Positions 38,295 to 52,520 of a stretch of DNA of 64,000 bases are shown here, piece after piece. The notes below the pieces were generated by a model that was not told where the DNA came from, did not search any database, and saw only the letters and a list, made by a program, of their open reading frames with translations. Position 1 is the first letter of the stretch; each line of letters starts with the position of its first letter. The stretch is from assembly GCA_023634235.1 (NCBI GenBank), contig JAMKCF010000003.1, positions 17,454,742-17,518,741 on the forward strand. Direction: 5' to 3'. The position numbers and the translations under genes are program-made. The stretch is from Pisaster brevispinus (Eukaryota > Echinodermata > Asteroidea > Forcipulatida > Asteriidae).

Positions 38295-41276
38295 CTGAGT
38301 CTAAGGATTTGAATCATGATTTCACTTATGAGGTAGGAATTTCGCTTGTCTTTGCGTGGAACAGATAGCCCAGTGGTTTGGAGATAGTTTCTGGTGGATC
38401 GGGGCCACGGTTTGAATCCCGACAAGGTCCTTGATTCACTTTTTCTTTTTTCTGAGTCTAAAGATTTGAGTCATGATTTCACTTATGACTTAGGAATTTC
38501 GCTTGTCTTTGTGTGGAACAGATAGCCCAGTGGTTGGAATATAGTTTCTGGTGGATCGGGACCACGGTTCGAATCCCGGCAAAGTCCTTGATTCACATTT
38601 TCTTTTGTTTGAGTCTAAAGATTTGAATCATGATTTCACTTATGAGGTAAGAATTTCGCATGTCTTTGCGTGGAACAGATCTCCCAGTGGTTGGGAGATA
38701 GTTTCTGGTGGATCAGGACCACGATTCGAATCCCGGTAGGGTCCTTGATCCCCTTTTTCTTGTTTCTCAGTCTAAAGATTTGAATCATGATTTAACTTAT
38801 GAGGTAAGAATTTCGCATGTCTTTGCGTGTAAAAGATAGCCCAGTGGTTGGGAGATAGTTTCTGGTGGATCGGGACCACGGTTCGAGTCCCGGTAGGGTC
38901 CTTGATCCCATTTTTCTTGTTTTTGAGTCTAAATATTTGAATCATGATTTAACTCATGAGGTAAGAATGTCGCATGTCTTTGCGTGTAAAATATAGCCCA
39001 GTGGTTGGGAGATAGTTTCTGGTGGATCGGGACCCCCGTTCGAATCCCGACAAGGTACTTGATTCACTTTTTCTTTTTTCTGAGTATAAAGATTTGAATC
39101 ATTATTTCACTCATAAGGTAGGAATTTCGCTTGTCCTTGCGTGGAACAGATGACCCAGTGGTTGGGAGACAGTTTCTGGTGGATCGGGACCCACGGTTCG
39201 AATCCCGGCAGTGTTCTTGATTCACTTTTTTCCTTTTTCTGAGTCTAACAATTTGAATCATGATTTCACTTATGTGGTAGGAATTTCGCTTGTCTTTGCG
39301 TGGAACAGATAGCCCAGTGGTTGGCGATAGTTTCTGGTGGATCGTGACCCCGGTTCGAATCCCGGCAGTGTCCTTGATCTTCTTTCTTTTTTTCTGAGTG
39401 TAAGGATTTGAATCATGATTTCATTTATGACGTATGAATTTCGCTTGTCTTTGCGTGGAACAGATAGCCCAGTGGTTTGGAGATAGTTTCTTGTGGATCA
39501 GAACCACGGTTCGAATCCAGGTATGGTCCTTGATCCCCTTACCTTTTTCTGAGTCTAAAGATTTGAATCATGATTTCACTTATGAGGTAGGAATTTCGCA
39601 TGTCTTTGCGTGGAACAGATAGGCCAGTGGTTGGGAGATAGTTTCTGGTGGATCGGGACCACGGTTCGAATAACGGCAGTGTCCTTGATTCACTTTTTCC
39701 TTTTTCAGAGTCTAAAGATTTGAATCATGATTTCACTTATGTGGTAGGAATTTCGCTTGTCTTTGCGTGTAACACATAGCCCAGTGGTTTGGAGATAGTT
39801 TCTGGTGGATCGTGACCCCGGTTCGAATCCCGGCAGTGTCCTTGATCTTCTTTCTTTTTTTCTGAGTGTAAGGATTTGAATCATGATTTCATTTATGACG
39901 TATGAATTTCGCTTGTCTTTGCGTGGAACAGACAGCCCAGTGGTTTGGAGATAGTTTCTGGTGGATCGGGACCACGGTTCGAATCCCGGCAAAGTCCTTG
40001 ATTCAAATTTTCTTTTGTTTGAGTCTAAAGATTTGAATCATGATTTCACTTATGAGGTAAGAATTTCGCATGTCTTTGCGTGGAACAGATCTCCCAGTGG
40101 TTGGGAGAAAGTTTCTGGTGGATCGGGACCACGGTTCGAATCCCGGCAGTGTCCTTGATTCACTTTTTTCTTTTTTCTGAGTCTAAAGATTTGAGTCATG
40201 ATTTCACTTATGACGTATGAATTTCGCTTGTATTTGCGTGGAACATATAGCCCAGTGGTTTGGAGGAAGTTTATGGTGGATCGGGACCCCGGTTCGAATC
40301 CCGGCAGTGTCCTTCATCCCCCTTTTTCATTTGTCTGAATCTAAGGATTTGAATCATGATTTCACTTATGACGTATGAATTTCGCTTGTCTTTGCGTGAA
40401 ACAGATAGCCCAGTGGTTGGGAAAAAGTTTCTGGTAGATCGGGACCCCGGTTCGAATCCCGACAAGGTACTTGATTCACTTTTTCTTTTTTCTGAGTATA
40501 AAGATTTGAATCATTATTTCACTCATAAGGTAGGAATTTCGCTTGTCCTTGCGTGGAACAGATGACCCAGTGGTTGGGAGACAGTTTCTGGTGGATCGGG
40601 ACCCACGGTTCGAATCCCGACAAGGTACTTGATTCACTTTTTCTTTTATTCTGAGTCTAAAAATTTGAATCATGATTTCACTTATGTGGTAGGAATTTCG
40701 CTTGTCTTTGCGTGGAACAGATAGCCAAGTGGTTGGCGATAGTTTCTGGTGGATCGTGACCCCGGTTCGAATCCCGGCAGTGTCCTTGATCTTCTTCTTT
40801 TTTTTCTGAGTGTAAGGATTTGAATCATGATTTCATTTATGACGTATGAATTTCGCTTGTCTTTGCGTGGAACAGATAGCCTAGTGGTTTGGAGATAGTT
40901 TCTGGTGGATCGGGACCACGGTTCGAATCCCGGCAAAGTCCTTGATTCAAATTTTCTTTTGTTTGAGTCTAAAGATTTGAATCATGATTTCACTTATGAG
41001 GTAAGAATTTCGCATGTCTTTGCGTGGAACAGATCTCCCAGTGGTTGGGAGATAGTTTCTGGTGGATCGGGACCACGTTTCAAATCCCGGCAGTGTCCTT
41101 GATTCACTTTTTCCTTTTTCAGAGTCTAAAGATTTGAATCATGATTTCACTTATGTGGTAGGAATTTCGCTTGTCTTTGCGTGGAACAGATAGCCCAGTG
41201 GTTGGGAGATAGTTTCTGGTGGATCGGGACCCCGGTTCGAATCCCGGCAGTGTCCTTGATCTTCTTTTTCTTTTTT

Positions 41277-41305
41277 CTGAATCTAAGGATTATTTTTCTT
41301 GTTTT
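41277..41305 (+). repeat. internal duplication in monomer (29 bp)
   Basis: This version ends CTTGTTTT, with a G interrupting the second T-run. Confidence 0.83.
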
Positions 41306-42564
41306 CTGAGTCTAAGGATTTGAATCATGATTTCACTTATGAGGTAGGAATTTCGCTTGTCTTTGCGTGGAACACATAGCCCAGTGGTTGGGAGAAAGTT
41401 TCTGGTGGATCGGGACCACGGTTCGAATCCCGAAAAGGTCCTTGATTCACTTTTTTCTTTTTTCTGAGTCTAAAGATTTGAGTCATGATTTCACTTATGA
41501 CGTATGAATTTCGCTTGTATTTGCGTCGAACACATAGCCCAGTGGTTAGGAGAAATTTTCTGGTGGATCGGGACCACGGTTCGAATCCCGACAAGGTCCT
41601 CGATCTTCATTTTCTTTTTTTCTGAGTCTAAGGATTTTAATCAGGATTTCACTTATGACGTATGAATTTCGCTTGTTTTTGCGTGGAACAAATAGCCCAG
41701 TGGTTGGGAAATAGTTTGTGGTGGGTCGGGACCACGGTTCGAATCCCGGCAGTGTTCTTGATTCACTTTTTTCCTTTTTCTGAGTCTAAATATTTGAATC
41801 ATGATTTCACTTATGTGGTAGGAATTTCGATTGTCTTTGTGTGGAACAGATAGGCCAGTGGTTGGGAGATAGTTTCTGGTGGATCGGGACCACGTTTCAA
41901 ATCCCGGCAGTATCCTTGATTCACTTTTTCCTTTTTCAGAGTCTAAAGATTTGAATCTTGATTTCACTTATGTGGTAGGAATTTCGCTTGTCTTTGCGTG
42001 GAACAGATAGCCCAGTGGTTGGCGATAGTTTCTGGTGGATCGTGACCCCGGTTCGAATCCCGGCAGTGTCCTTGATCTTCTTTCTTTTTTTCTGAGTGTA
42101 AGGATTTGAATCATGATTTCATTTATGAATTATGGATTTCGCTTGTCTTTGCGTGGAACAGATATCCCAGTGGTTTGGAGGAAGTTTATGGTGGATCGGG
42201 ACCCCGTTTCGAATCCCGGCAGTGTCCTTCATCCCCCTTTTTCATTTGTCTGAGTCTAAGGATTTGAATCATGATTTCACTTATGACGTATGAATTTCGC
42301 TTGTCTTTGCGTGAAACAGATAGCCCAGTGGTTGGGAAAAAGTTTCTGGTAGATCGGGACCACGGTTTGAATCCCGATAAGGTCCTTGATCCCCTTTTTC
42401 TTTTTTCTGAGTCTAAAGATTTGAATCAAGATTTTACTTATGAGGTATGACTTTCGCTCGTCTTTGCGTGGAACAAATAGCCCAGTGGTTGGGAAATAGT
42501 TTCTGGTGGATCTGGACCCCGGTTCGATTCCCGGCAGTGTCCTTGATCTTCTTTTTCTTTTTTT

Positions 42565-42593
42565 CTGAATCTAAGGATTATTTTTCTTTTTTT
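42565..42593 (+). repeat. internal duplication in monomer (29 bp)
   Basis: Standard form, in a monomer whose B box reads GGTTCGATTCC. Confidence 0.83.
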
Positions 42594-45359
42594 CTGAGTC
42601 TAAGGATTTGAATCAGGATTTCACTTATGACGTATGAATTTCGCTTGTCTTTGCGTGGAACAGATAGCCCAGTGGTTGGGAGATAGTTTCTGGTGGATCG
42701 GGACCACGTTTCAAATCCCGGCAGTGTCCTTGATTCACTTTTTCCTTTTTCAGAGTCTAAAGATTTGAATCATGATTTCACTTATGACGTATGAATTTCG
42801 CTTGTCTTTGCGTGGAACAGATAGCCCAGTGGTTGGGAGATAGTTTCTTGTGGATCAGAACCACGGTTCGAGTCCAGGTAGGGTCCTTGATCCCCTTACC
42901 TTTTTTCTGAGTCTAAAGATTTGAATCATGATTTCACTGATGTGGTACGCATTTCGCTTGTCTTTGTGTGGAACAGATAGCCCAGTGGTTGGGAGATAGT
43001 TTCTGGTGGATCGGGACCACGGTTCGAATCCCGGCAGTGTCCTTGATTCACTTTTTCCTTTTTCAGAGTCTAAAGATTTGAATCATGATTTCACTTATGT
43101 GGTAGGAATTTCGCTTGTCTTTGCGTGTAACACATAGCCCAGTGGTTTGGAGATAGTTTCTTGTGGATCAGAACCACGGTTCGAATCCAGGTAGGGTCCT
43201 TGATCCCCTTACCTTTTTTCTGAGTCTAAAGATTTGAATCATGATTTCACTTATGACGTAAGAATTTCGCTTGTCTTTGCGTGGAACAGATAGCCCAGTG
43301 GTTGGGAGATAGTTTCTTGTGGATCAGAACCACGGTTCGAATCCAGGTAGGGTCCTTGATCCCCTTACCTTTTTTCTGAGTCTAAAGATTTGAATCATGA
43401 TTTCACTTATGACGTATGAATTTCGCTTGTCTTTGCGTGGAACAGATAACCCAGTGGTTTGGAGATAGTTTCTGGTGGATCGGGACCACGGTTCGAATCC
43501 CGGCAGTGTCCTTGATTCACTTTTTCCTTTTTCAGAGTCTAAAGATTTGAATCATGATTTCACTTATGTGGTAGGAATTTCGCTTGTCTTTGCGTGTAAC
43601 ACATAGCCCAGTGGTTTGGAGATAGTTTCTGGTGGATCGGGACCCCGGTTCGAATCCAGGCATTGTCTTTGAGCTTCTTTTTTTTTTTTTCTGAGTCTAA
43701 AGATTTGAATCAGGATTTCACTTATGACGTAAGAATTTCGCTTGTCTTTGCGTGGAACAGATAGCCCAGTGGTTGGGAGATAGTTTCTTGTGGATCAGAA
43801 CCACGGTTCGAATCCAGGTAGGGTCCTTGATCCCCTTACCTTTTTTCTGAGTCTAAAGATTTGAATCATGATTTCACTTATGACGTATGAATTTCGCTTG
43901 TCTTTGCGTGGAACAGATAGCCCAGTGGTTTGGGAGATAGTTTCTGGTGGATCGGGACCACGGTTCGAATCCCGACAAGGTCATACATTCACTTTTTCTT
44001 TTGTTCTGAGTTTAAAGATTTGAATCATGATTTCACTTATGAGGTAGGAATTTCGCTTGTCTTTGCGTGGAACAGATAACCCAGTGGTTTGGAGATAGTT
44101 TCTGGTGGATCGGGACCACGGTTCGAATCCCGACAAGGTCCTTGATTCACTTTTTTCTTTTTTCTGAGTCTAAAGATTTGAGTCATGATTTCACTTATGA
44201 CGTATGAATTTCGCTTGTATTTGCGTGGAACACATAGCCCAGTGGTTGGGAGAAAGTTTCTGGTGGATCGGGACCACGGTTCGAATCCCGACAAGGTCCT
44301 CGATCTTCTTTTTTTTTTCTGAGTCTAAGGATTTAAATCAGGATTTCACTTATGACGTATGCATTTCGCTTGTCTTTGCGTGGAACAGATAGCCCAGTGG
44401 TTGGGAGATAGTTTCTTGTGGATAAGAACCACGGTTCGAATCCAGGTAGGGTCCTTGATCCACTTACCTTTTTTCTGAGTCTAAAGATTTGAATCATGAT
44501 TTCATTTATGAGGTAGGAATTTCGCGTGTCTTTGCGTGGAACAGATAGGCCAGTGGTTGGGAGATAGTTTCTGGTGGATCGGGACCACGGTTCGAATCCC
44601 GGCAGTGTCCTTGATTCACTTTTTCCTTTTTCAGAGTCTAAAGATTTGAATCATGATTTCACTTATGTGGTAGGAATTTCGCTTGTCTTTGCGTGTAACA
44701 TATAGCCCAGTGGTTTGGAGATAGTTTCTGGTGGATCGGGACCCCGGTTCGAATCCAGGCAGTGTCTTTGATCTTCTTTTTCTTTTTTTCTGAGTCTAAA
44801 GATTTGAATCAGGATTTCACTTATGACGTAAGAATTTTGCTTGTCTTTGGGTGGAACAGATAGCCCAGTGGTTGGGAGATAGTTTCTTGTGGATCAGAAC
44901 CACGGTTCGAATCCAGGTAGGGTCCTTGATCCCCTTACCTTTTTTCTGAGTCTAAAGATTTGAATCATGATTTCACTTATGACGTATGAATTTCGCTTGT
45001 CTTTGCGTGGAACAGATAGCCCAGTGGTTTGGGAGATAGTTTCTGGTGGATCGGGACCACGGTTCGAATCCCGACAAGGTCATACATTCACTTTTTCTTT
45101 TGTTCTGAGTTTAAAGATTTGAATCATGATTTCACTTATGAGGTAGGAATTTCGCTTGTCTTTGCGTGGAACAGATAACCCAGTGGTTTGGAGATAGTTT
45201 CTGGTGGATCGGGACCACGGTTCGAACCCCGACAAGGTACTTGATTCACTTTTTCTTTTTTCTGAGTTTAAAGATTTGAATCATGATTTCACTTATGACT
45301 TAGGAATTTCGCTTGTCTTTGCGTGGAACAGACAGCCCAGTGGCTGGGAGTGAGTTTCT

Positions 45360-47650
45360 GGTGGATCGGGACCACGGTTCGAATCCCGACAAGGTCATAC
45401 ATTCACTTTTTCTTTTGTTCTGAGTTTAAAGATTTGAATCATGATTTCAGTTATGAGGTAGGAATTTCGCTTGTCTTTGCGTGGAACAGATAACCCAGTG
45501 GTTTGGAGATAGTTTCTGGTGGATCGGGACCACGGTTCGAATCCCGGCAGTGTCCTTGATTCACTTTTTCCTTTTTCAGAGTCTAAAGATTTGAATCATG
45601 ATTTCACTTATGTGGTAGGAATTTCGCTTGTCTTTGCGTGTAACACATAGCCCAGTGGTTTGGAGATAGTTTCTGGTGGATCGGGACCCCGGTTCGAATC
45701 CAGGCATTGTCTTTGATCTTCTTTTTCTTTTTTTCTGAGTCTAAAGATTTGAATCAGGATTTCACTTATGACGTAAGAATTTCGCTTGTCTTTGCGTGGA
45801 ACAGATAGCCCAGTGGTTGGGAGATAGTTTCTTGTGGATCAGAACCACGGTTCGAATCCAGGTAGGGTCCTTGATCCCCTTACCTTTTTTCTGAGTCTAA
45901 AGATTTGAATCATGATTTCACTTATGACGTATGAATTTCGCTTGTCTTTGCGTGGAACAGATAACCCAGTGGTTTGGGAGATAGTTTCTGGTGGATCGGG
46001 ACCACGGTTCGAATCCCGACAAGGTCCTTGATTCACTTTTTTCTTTTTTCTGAGTCTAAAGATTTGAATCATGATTTCACTTATGACGTATGAATTTCGC
46101 TTGTCTTTGCGTGGAACAGATAGCCCAGTGGTTTGGGAGATAGTTTCTGGTGGATCGGGACCACGGTTCGAATCCCGACAAGGTCATACATTCACTTTTT
46201 CTTTTGTTCTGAGTTTAAAGATTTGAATCATGATTTCACTTATGAGGTAGGAATTTCGCTTGTCTTTGCGTGGAACAGATAACCCAGTGGTTTGGAGATA
46301 GTTTCTGGTGGATCGGGACCACGGTTCGAATCCCGGCAGTGTCCTTGATTCACTTTTTCCTTTTTCAGAGTCTAAAGATTTGAATCATGATTTCACTTAT
46401 GTGGTAGGAATTTCGCTTGTCTTTGCGTGTAACACATAGCCCAGTGGTTTGGAGATAGTTTCTGGTGGATCGGGACCCCGGTTCGAATCCAGGCATTGTC
46501 TTTGATCTTCTTTTTCTTTTTTTCTGAGTCTAAAGATTTGAATCAGGATTTCACTTATGACGTAAGAATTTCGCTTGTCTTTGCGTGGAACAGATAGCCC
46601 AGTGGTTGGGAGATAGTTTCTTGTGGATCAGAACCACGGTTCGAATCCAGGTAGGGTCCTTGATCCCCTTACCTTTTTTCTGAGTCTAAAGATTTGAATC
46701 ATGATTTCACTTATGACGTATGAATTTCGCTTGTCTTTGCGTGGAACAGATAACCCAGTGGTTTGGGAGATAGTTTCTGGTGGATCGGGACCACGGTTCG
46801 AATCCCGACAAGGTCCTTGATTCACTTTTTTCTTTTTTCTGAGTCTAAAGATTTGAATCATGATTTCACTTATGACGTATGAATTTCGCTTGTCTTTGCG
46901 TGGAACAGATAGCCCAGTGGTTTGGGAGATAGTTTCTGGTGGATCGGGACCACGGTTCGAATCCCGACAAGGTCATACATTCACTTTTTCTTTTGTTCTG
47001 AGTTTAAAGATTTGAATCATGATTTCACTTATGAGGTAGGAATTTCGCTTGTCTTTGCGTGGAAAAAATAACCCAGTGGTTTGGAGATAGTTTCTGGTGG
47101 ATCGGGACCACGGTTCGAATCCCGGCAGTGTCCTTGATTCACTTTTTCCTTTTTCAGAGTCTAAAGATTTGAATCATGATTTCACTTATGTGGTAGGAAT
47201 TTCGCTTGTCTTTGCGTGTAACACATAGCCCAGTGGTTTGGAGATAGTTTCTGGTGGATCGGGACCCCGGTTCGAATCCAGGCATTGTCTTTGATCTTCT
47301 TTTTCTTTTTTTCTGAGTCTAAAGATTTGAATCAGGATTTCACTTATGACGTAAGAATTTCGCTTGTCTTTGCGTGGAACAGATAGCCCAGTGGTTGGGA
47401 GATAGTTTCTTGTGGATCAGAACCACGGTTCGAATCCAGGTAGGGTCCTTGATCCCCTTACCTTTTTTCTGAGTCTAAAGATTTGAATCATGATTTCACT
47501 TATGACGTATGAATTTCGCTTGTCTTTGCGTGGAACAGATAACCCAGTGGTTTGGGAGATAGTTTCTGGTGGATCGGGACCACGGTTCGAATCCCGACAA
47601 GGTCCTTGATTCACTTTTTTCTTTTTTCTGAGTCTAAAGATTTGAGTCAT
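45360..47650 (+). repeat. 5-mer higher-order repeat (789 bp), about three copies
   Basis: GTCATAC starts at 45,394 and 46,183, and the hairpin terminator starts at 45,861, 46,650 and 47,439, all 789 bp apart. The copies are nearly identical. Confidence 0.88.
45861..45890 (+). terminator. hairpin-plus-T6 terminator subfamily (reference copy)
   Basis: GGTAGGG at 45,861-45,867 can pair with CCCTTACC at 45,877-45,884, giving seven base pairs with one bulged T and a 9-nt loop, followed at once by T6. The same hairpin starts at 42,877, 43,190, 43,346, 43,817, 44,916, 46,650, 47,439, 48,379, 49,319, 50,418, 51,390, 52,829, 53,301, 53,927, 54,399, 54,713, 55,186, 55,499 and 57,102. Near-versions lie at 39,520 and about 58,109. 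Left-domain relatives have GGTAGGG but lack TTACC, so the hairpin appears derived. A hairpin can assist Pol III release, though the T-run alone suffices. Confidence 0.6.
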
Positions 47651-49340
47651 GATTTCACTTATGACGTATGAATTTCGCTTGTATTTGCTTGGAACACATA
47701 GCCCAGTGGTTGGGAGAAAGTTTCTGGTGGATCGGGACCACGGTTCGAATCCCGACAAGGTCCTCGATCTTCTTTTTTTTTCTGAGTCTAAGGATTTAAA
47801 TCAGGATTTCACTTATGACGTATGCATTTCGCTTGTCTTTGCGTGGAACAGATAGCCCAGTGGTTGGGAGATAGTTTCTTGTGGATAAGAACCACGGTTC
47901 GAATCCAGGTAGGGTCCTTGATCCACTTACCTTTTTTCTGAGTCTAAAGATTTGAATCATGATTTCACTTATGAGGTAGGAATTTCGCGTGTCTTTGCGT
48001 GGAACAGATAGGCCAGTGGTTGGGAGATAGTTTCTGGTGGATCGGGACCACGGTTCGAATCCCGGCAGTGTCCTTGATTCACTTTTTCCTTTTTCAGAGT
48101 CTAAAGATTTGAATCATGATTTCACTTATGTGGTAGGAATTTCGCTTGTCTTTGCGTGTAACATATAGCCCAGTGGTTTGGAGATAGTTTCTGGTGGATC
48201 GGGACCCCGGTTCGAATCCAGGCATTGTCTTTGATCTTCTTTTTCTTTTTTTCTGAGTCTAAAGATTTGAATCAGGATTTCACTTATGACGTAAGAATTT
48301 CGCTTGTCTTTGCGTGGAACAGATAGCCCAGTGGTTGGGAGATAGTTTCTTGTGGATCAGAACCACGGTTCGAATCCAGGTAGGGTCCTTGATCCCCTTA
48401 CCTTTTTTCTGAGTCTAAAGATTTGAATCATGATTTCACTTATGACGTATGAATTTCGCTTGTCTTTGCGTGGAACAGATAACCCAGTGGTTTGGGAGAT
48501 AGTTTCTGGTGGATCGGGACCACGGTTCGAATCCCGACAAGGTCCTTGATTCACTTTTTTCTTTTTTCTGAGTCTAAAGATTTGAGTCATGATTTCACTT
48601 ATGACGTATGAATTTCGCTTGTATTTGCTTGGAACACATAGCCCAGTGGTTGGGAGAAAGTTTCTGGTGGATCGGGACCACGGTTCGAATCCCGACAAGG
48701 TCCTCGATCTTCTTTTTTTTTCTGAGTCTAAGGATTTAAATCAGGATTTCACTTATGACGTATGCATTTCGCTTGTCTTTGCGTGGAACAGATAGCCCAG
48801 TGGTTGGGAGATAGTTTCTTGTGGATAAGAACCACGGTTCGAATCCAGGTAGGGTCCTTGATCCACTTACCTTTTTTCTGAGTCTAAAGATTTGAATCAT
48901 GATTTCACTTATGAGGTAGGAATTTCGCGTGTCTTTGCGTGGAACAGATAGGCCAGTGGTTGGGAGATAGTTTCTGGTGGATCGGGACCACGGTTCGAAT
49001 CCCGGCAGTGTCCTTGATTCACTTTTTCCTTTTTCAGAGTCTAAAGATTTGAATCATGATTTCACTTATGTGGTAGGAATTTCGCTTGTCTTTGCGTGTA
49101 ACATATAGCCCAGTGGTTTGGAGATAGTTTCTGGTGGATCGGGACCCCGGTTCGAATCCAGGCAGTGTCTTTGATCTTCTTTTTCTGTTTTTCTGAGTCT
49201 AAAGATTTGAATCAGGATTTCACTTATGACGTAAGAATTTTGCTTGTCTTTGCGTGGAACAGATAGCCCAGTGGTTGGGAGATAGTTTCTTGTGGATCAG
49301 AACCACGGTTCGAATCCAGGTAGGGTCCTTGATCCCCTTA
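47220..49340 (+). repeat. 6-mer higher-order repeat (940 bp), about two copies
   Basis: Hairpin terminators at 47,439, 48,379 and 49,319 and the monomers at 47,649 and 48,589 are each 940 bp apart. The unit overlaps the end of the 789-bp block and has one monomer more. Confidence 0.86.
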
Positions 49341-51077
49341 CCTTTTTTCTGAGTCTAAAGATTTGAATCATGATTTCACTTATGACGTATGAATTTCGCT
49401 TGTCTTTGCGTGGAACAGATAGCCCAGTGGTTTGGGAGATAGTTTCTGGTGGATCGGTACCACGGTTCGAATCCCGACAAGGTCATACATTCACTTTTTC
49501 TTTTGTTCTGAGTTTAAAGATTTGAATCATGATTTCACTTATGAGGTAGGAATTTCGCTTGTCTTTGCGTGGAACAGATAACCCAGTGGTTTGGAGATAG
49601 TTTCTGGTGGATCGGGACCACGGTTCGAATCCCGACAAGGTCATACATTCACTTTTTTCTTTTTTCTGAGTCTAAAGATTTGAGTCATGATTTCACTTAT
49701 GACGTATGAATTTCGCTTGTATTTGCGTGGAACACATAGCCCAGTGGTTGGGAGAAATTTTCTGGTGGATCGGGACCACGGTTCGAATCCCGACAAGGTC
49801 CTCGATCTTCTTTTTTTTTTCTGAGTCTAAGGATTTAAATCAGGATTTCACTTATGACGTATGCATTTCGCTTGTCTTTGCGTGGAACAGATAGCCCAGT
49901 GGTTGGGAGATAGTTTCTTGTGGATAAGAACCACGGTTCGAATCCAGGTAGGGTCCTTGATCCACTTACCTTTTTTCTGAGTCTAAAGATTTGAATCATG
50001 ATTTCACTTATGAGGTAGGAATTTCGCGTGTCTTTGCGTGGAACAGATAGGCCAGTGGTTGGGAGATAGTTTCTGGTGGATCGGGACCACGGTTCGAATC
50101 CCGGCAGTGTCCTTGATTCACTTTTTCCTTTTTCAGAGTCTAAAGATTTGAATCATGATTTCACTTATGTGGTAGGAATTTCGCTTGTCTTTGCGTGGAA
50201 CATATAGCCCAGTGGTTTGGAGATAGTTTCTGGTGGATCGGGACCCCGGTTCGAATCCAGGCAGTGTCTTTGATCTTCTTTTTCTTTTTTTCTGAGTCTA
50301 AAGATTTGAATCAGGATTTCACTTATGACGTAAGAATTTTGCTTGTCTTTGCGTGGAACAGATAGCCCAGTGGTTGGGAGATAGTTTCTTGTGGATCAGA
50401 ACCACGGTTCGAATCCAGGTAGGGTCCTTGATCCCCTTACCTTTTTTCTCAGTCTAAAGATTTGAATCATGATTTCACTTATGACGTATGAATTTCGCTT
50501 GTCTTTGCGTGGAACAGATAGCCCAGTGGTTTGGGAGATAGTTTCTGGTGGATCGGGACCACGGTTCGAATCCCGACAAGGTCATACATTCACTTTTTCT
50601 TTTGTTCTGAGTTTAAAGATTTGAATCATGATTTCACTTATGAGGTAGGAATTTCGCTTGTCTTTGCGTGGAACAGATAACCCAGTGGTTTGGAGATAGT
50701 TTCTGGTGGATCGGGACCACGGTTCGAATCCCGACAAGGTCCTTGATTCACTTTTTTCTTTTTTCTGAGTCTAAAGATTTGAGTCATGATTTCACTTATG
50801 ACGTATGAATTTCGCTTGTATTTGCGTGGAACACATAGCCCAGTGGTTGGGAGAAAGTTTCTGGTGGATCGGGACCACGGTTCGAATCCCGACAAGGTCC
50901 TCGATCTTCTTTTTTTGTTCTGAGTCTAAGGATTTAAATCAGGATTTCACTTATGACGTATGCATTTCGCTTGTCTTTGCGTGGAACAGATAGCCCAGTG
51001 GTAGGGAGATAGTTTCTGGTGGATCTGGACCCCGGTTCGAATCCCGGCAGTGTCCTTGATCTTCTTTTTCTTTTTTT

Positions 51078-51106
51078 CTGAATCTAAGGATTATTTTTCT
51101 TTTTTT
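51078..51106 (+). repeat. internal duplication in monomer (29 bp)
   Basis: Standard form, following TGGATCTGGACCCC as at 42,565, which suggests the two monomers share a recent ancestor. Confidence 0.83.
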
Positions 51107-51576
51107 CTGAGTCTAAGGATTTGAATCAGGATTTCACTTATGACGTATGAATTTCGCTTGTCTTTGCGTGGAACAGATAGCCCAGTGGTTGGGAGATAGT
51201 TTCTGGTGGATCGGGACCACGTTTCAAATCCCGGCAGTGTCCTTGATTCACTTTTTCCTTTTTCAGAGTCTAAAGATTTGAATCATGATTTCACTTATGA
51301 CGTATGAATTTCGCTTGACTTTGCGTGGAACAGATAGCCCAGTGGTTGGGAGATAGTTTCTTGTGGATCAGAACCACGGTTCGAGTCCAGGTAGGGTCCT
51401 TGATCCCCTTACCTTTTTTCTGAGTCTAAAGATTTGAATCATGATTTCACTTATGTGGTACGCATTTCGCTTGTCTTTGTGTGGAACAGATAGCCCAGTG
51501 GTTGGGAGATAGTTTCTTGTGGATCGGGACCCCGGTTCGAATCCCGGCAGTGTCCTTGATCTTCTTTTTCTTTTTT

Positions 51577-51605
51577 CTGAATCTAAGGATTATTTTTCTT
51601 TTTTT
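51577..51605 (+). repeat. internal duplication in monomer (29 bp)
   Basis: Standard form about three monomers after the previous one, here in a TCTTGTGGATCGGG monomer. Confidence 0.83.
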
Positions 51606-52520
51606 CTGAGTCTAAGGATTTGAATCATGATTTCAATTTTGACGTATGAATTTCGCATGTCTTTGCGTGGAACAGATAGGCCAGTGGTTGGGAGATAGTT
51701 TCTGGTGGATCGGGACCACGGTTCGAATCCCGGCAGTGTCCTTGATTCACTTTTTCCTTTTTCAGAGTCTAAAGATTTGAATCATGATTTCACTTATGTG
51801 GTAGGAATTTCGCTTGTCTTTGCGTGTAACACATAGCCCAGTGGTTTGGAGATAGTTTCTGGTGGATCGGGACCCCGGTTCGAATCCAGGCAGTGTCTTT
51901 GATCTTCTTTTTCTTTGTTTCTGAGTCTAAAGATTTGAATCATGATTTCACTTATGACGTATGAATTTCGCTTGTCTTTGCGTGGAACAGATAGCCCAGT
52001 GGTTTGGGAGATAGTTTCTGGTGGATCGGGACCACGGTTCGAATCCCGACAAGGTCATACATTCACTTTTTCTTTTGTTCTGAGTTTAAAGATTTGAATC
52101 ATGATTTCACTTATGAGGTAGGAATTTCGCTTGTCTTTGCGTGGAACAGATAACCCAGTGGTTTGGAGATAGTTTCTGGTGGATCGGGACCACGGTTCGA
52201 ATCCCGACAAGGTCCTTGATTCACTTTTTTCTTTTTTCTGAGTCTAAAGATTTGAGTTATGATTTCACTTATGACGTATGAATTTCGCTTGTATTTGCGT
52301 GGAACACATAGCCCAGTGGTTGGGAGAAAGTTTCTGGTGGATCGGGACCACGGTTCGAATCCCGACAAGGTCCTCGATCTTCTTTTTTTTCTGAGTCTAA
52401 GGATTTAAATCAGGATTTCACTTATGACGTATGCATTTCGCTTGTCTTTGCGTGGAACAGATAGCCCAGTGGTTGGGAGATAGTTTCTTGTGGATAAGAA
52501 CCACGGTTCGAATCCAGGTA

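Larger units (their letters stand above)
32560..38440 (+). repeat. array domain 6
   Basis: Monomers have GACGTATGAATTTCGC, AATCAGGATTTCAC, CCTTTTTCAGAGTC and an A-B interval one base longer (GTGGTTTGGGAG). The altered B box GTTTCAAATCC is frequent. A monomer lineage with a 27-30-bp internal duplication first appears here. Confidence 0.8.
38440..42800 (+). repeat. array domain 7 (mixed types)
   Basis: Neighbouring monomers belong to different subfamilies, including TTTGAGTCTAAAG, TTCGCATGTC, GATCGTGACCCC, and GTTTCAAATCC types. The damaged A box TCTCCCAGTGG reappears near 38,680, 40,090 and 41,030. The first hairpin-type terminator (39,520) is here. Blocks near 38,520-38,740, 39,930-40,150 and 40,875-41,090 are related. 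Confidence 0.72.
50600..52470 (+). repeat. duplicated block with 1,473-bp shift
   Basis: About 50,580-50,995 matches about 52,055-52,465. The shift equals nine monomers (about 1,413 bp) plus the two 29-bp internal duplications lying between the copies. The same block also occurs near 44,037-44,400, 6,601 bp upstream of the first copy. Confidence 0.8.

Noticed and set aside
45861..45890. Bacterial rho-independent terminator.
   Set aside because: The hairpin-plus-T6 looks similar, but the setting is a eukaryotic satellite with Pol III boxes, where the T-run alone is the expected stop signal.
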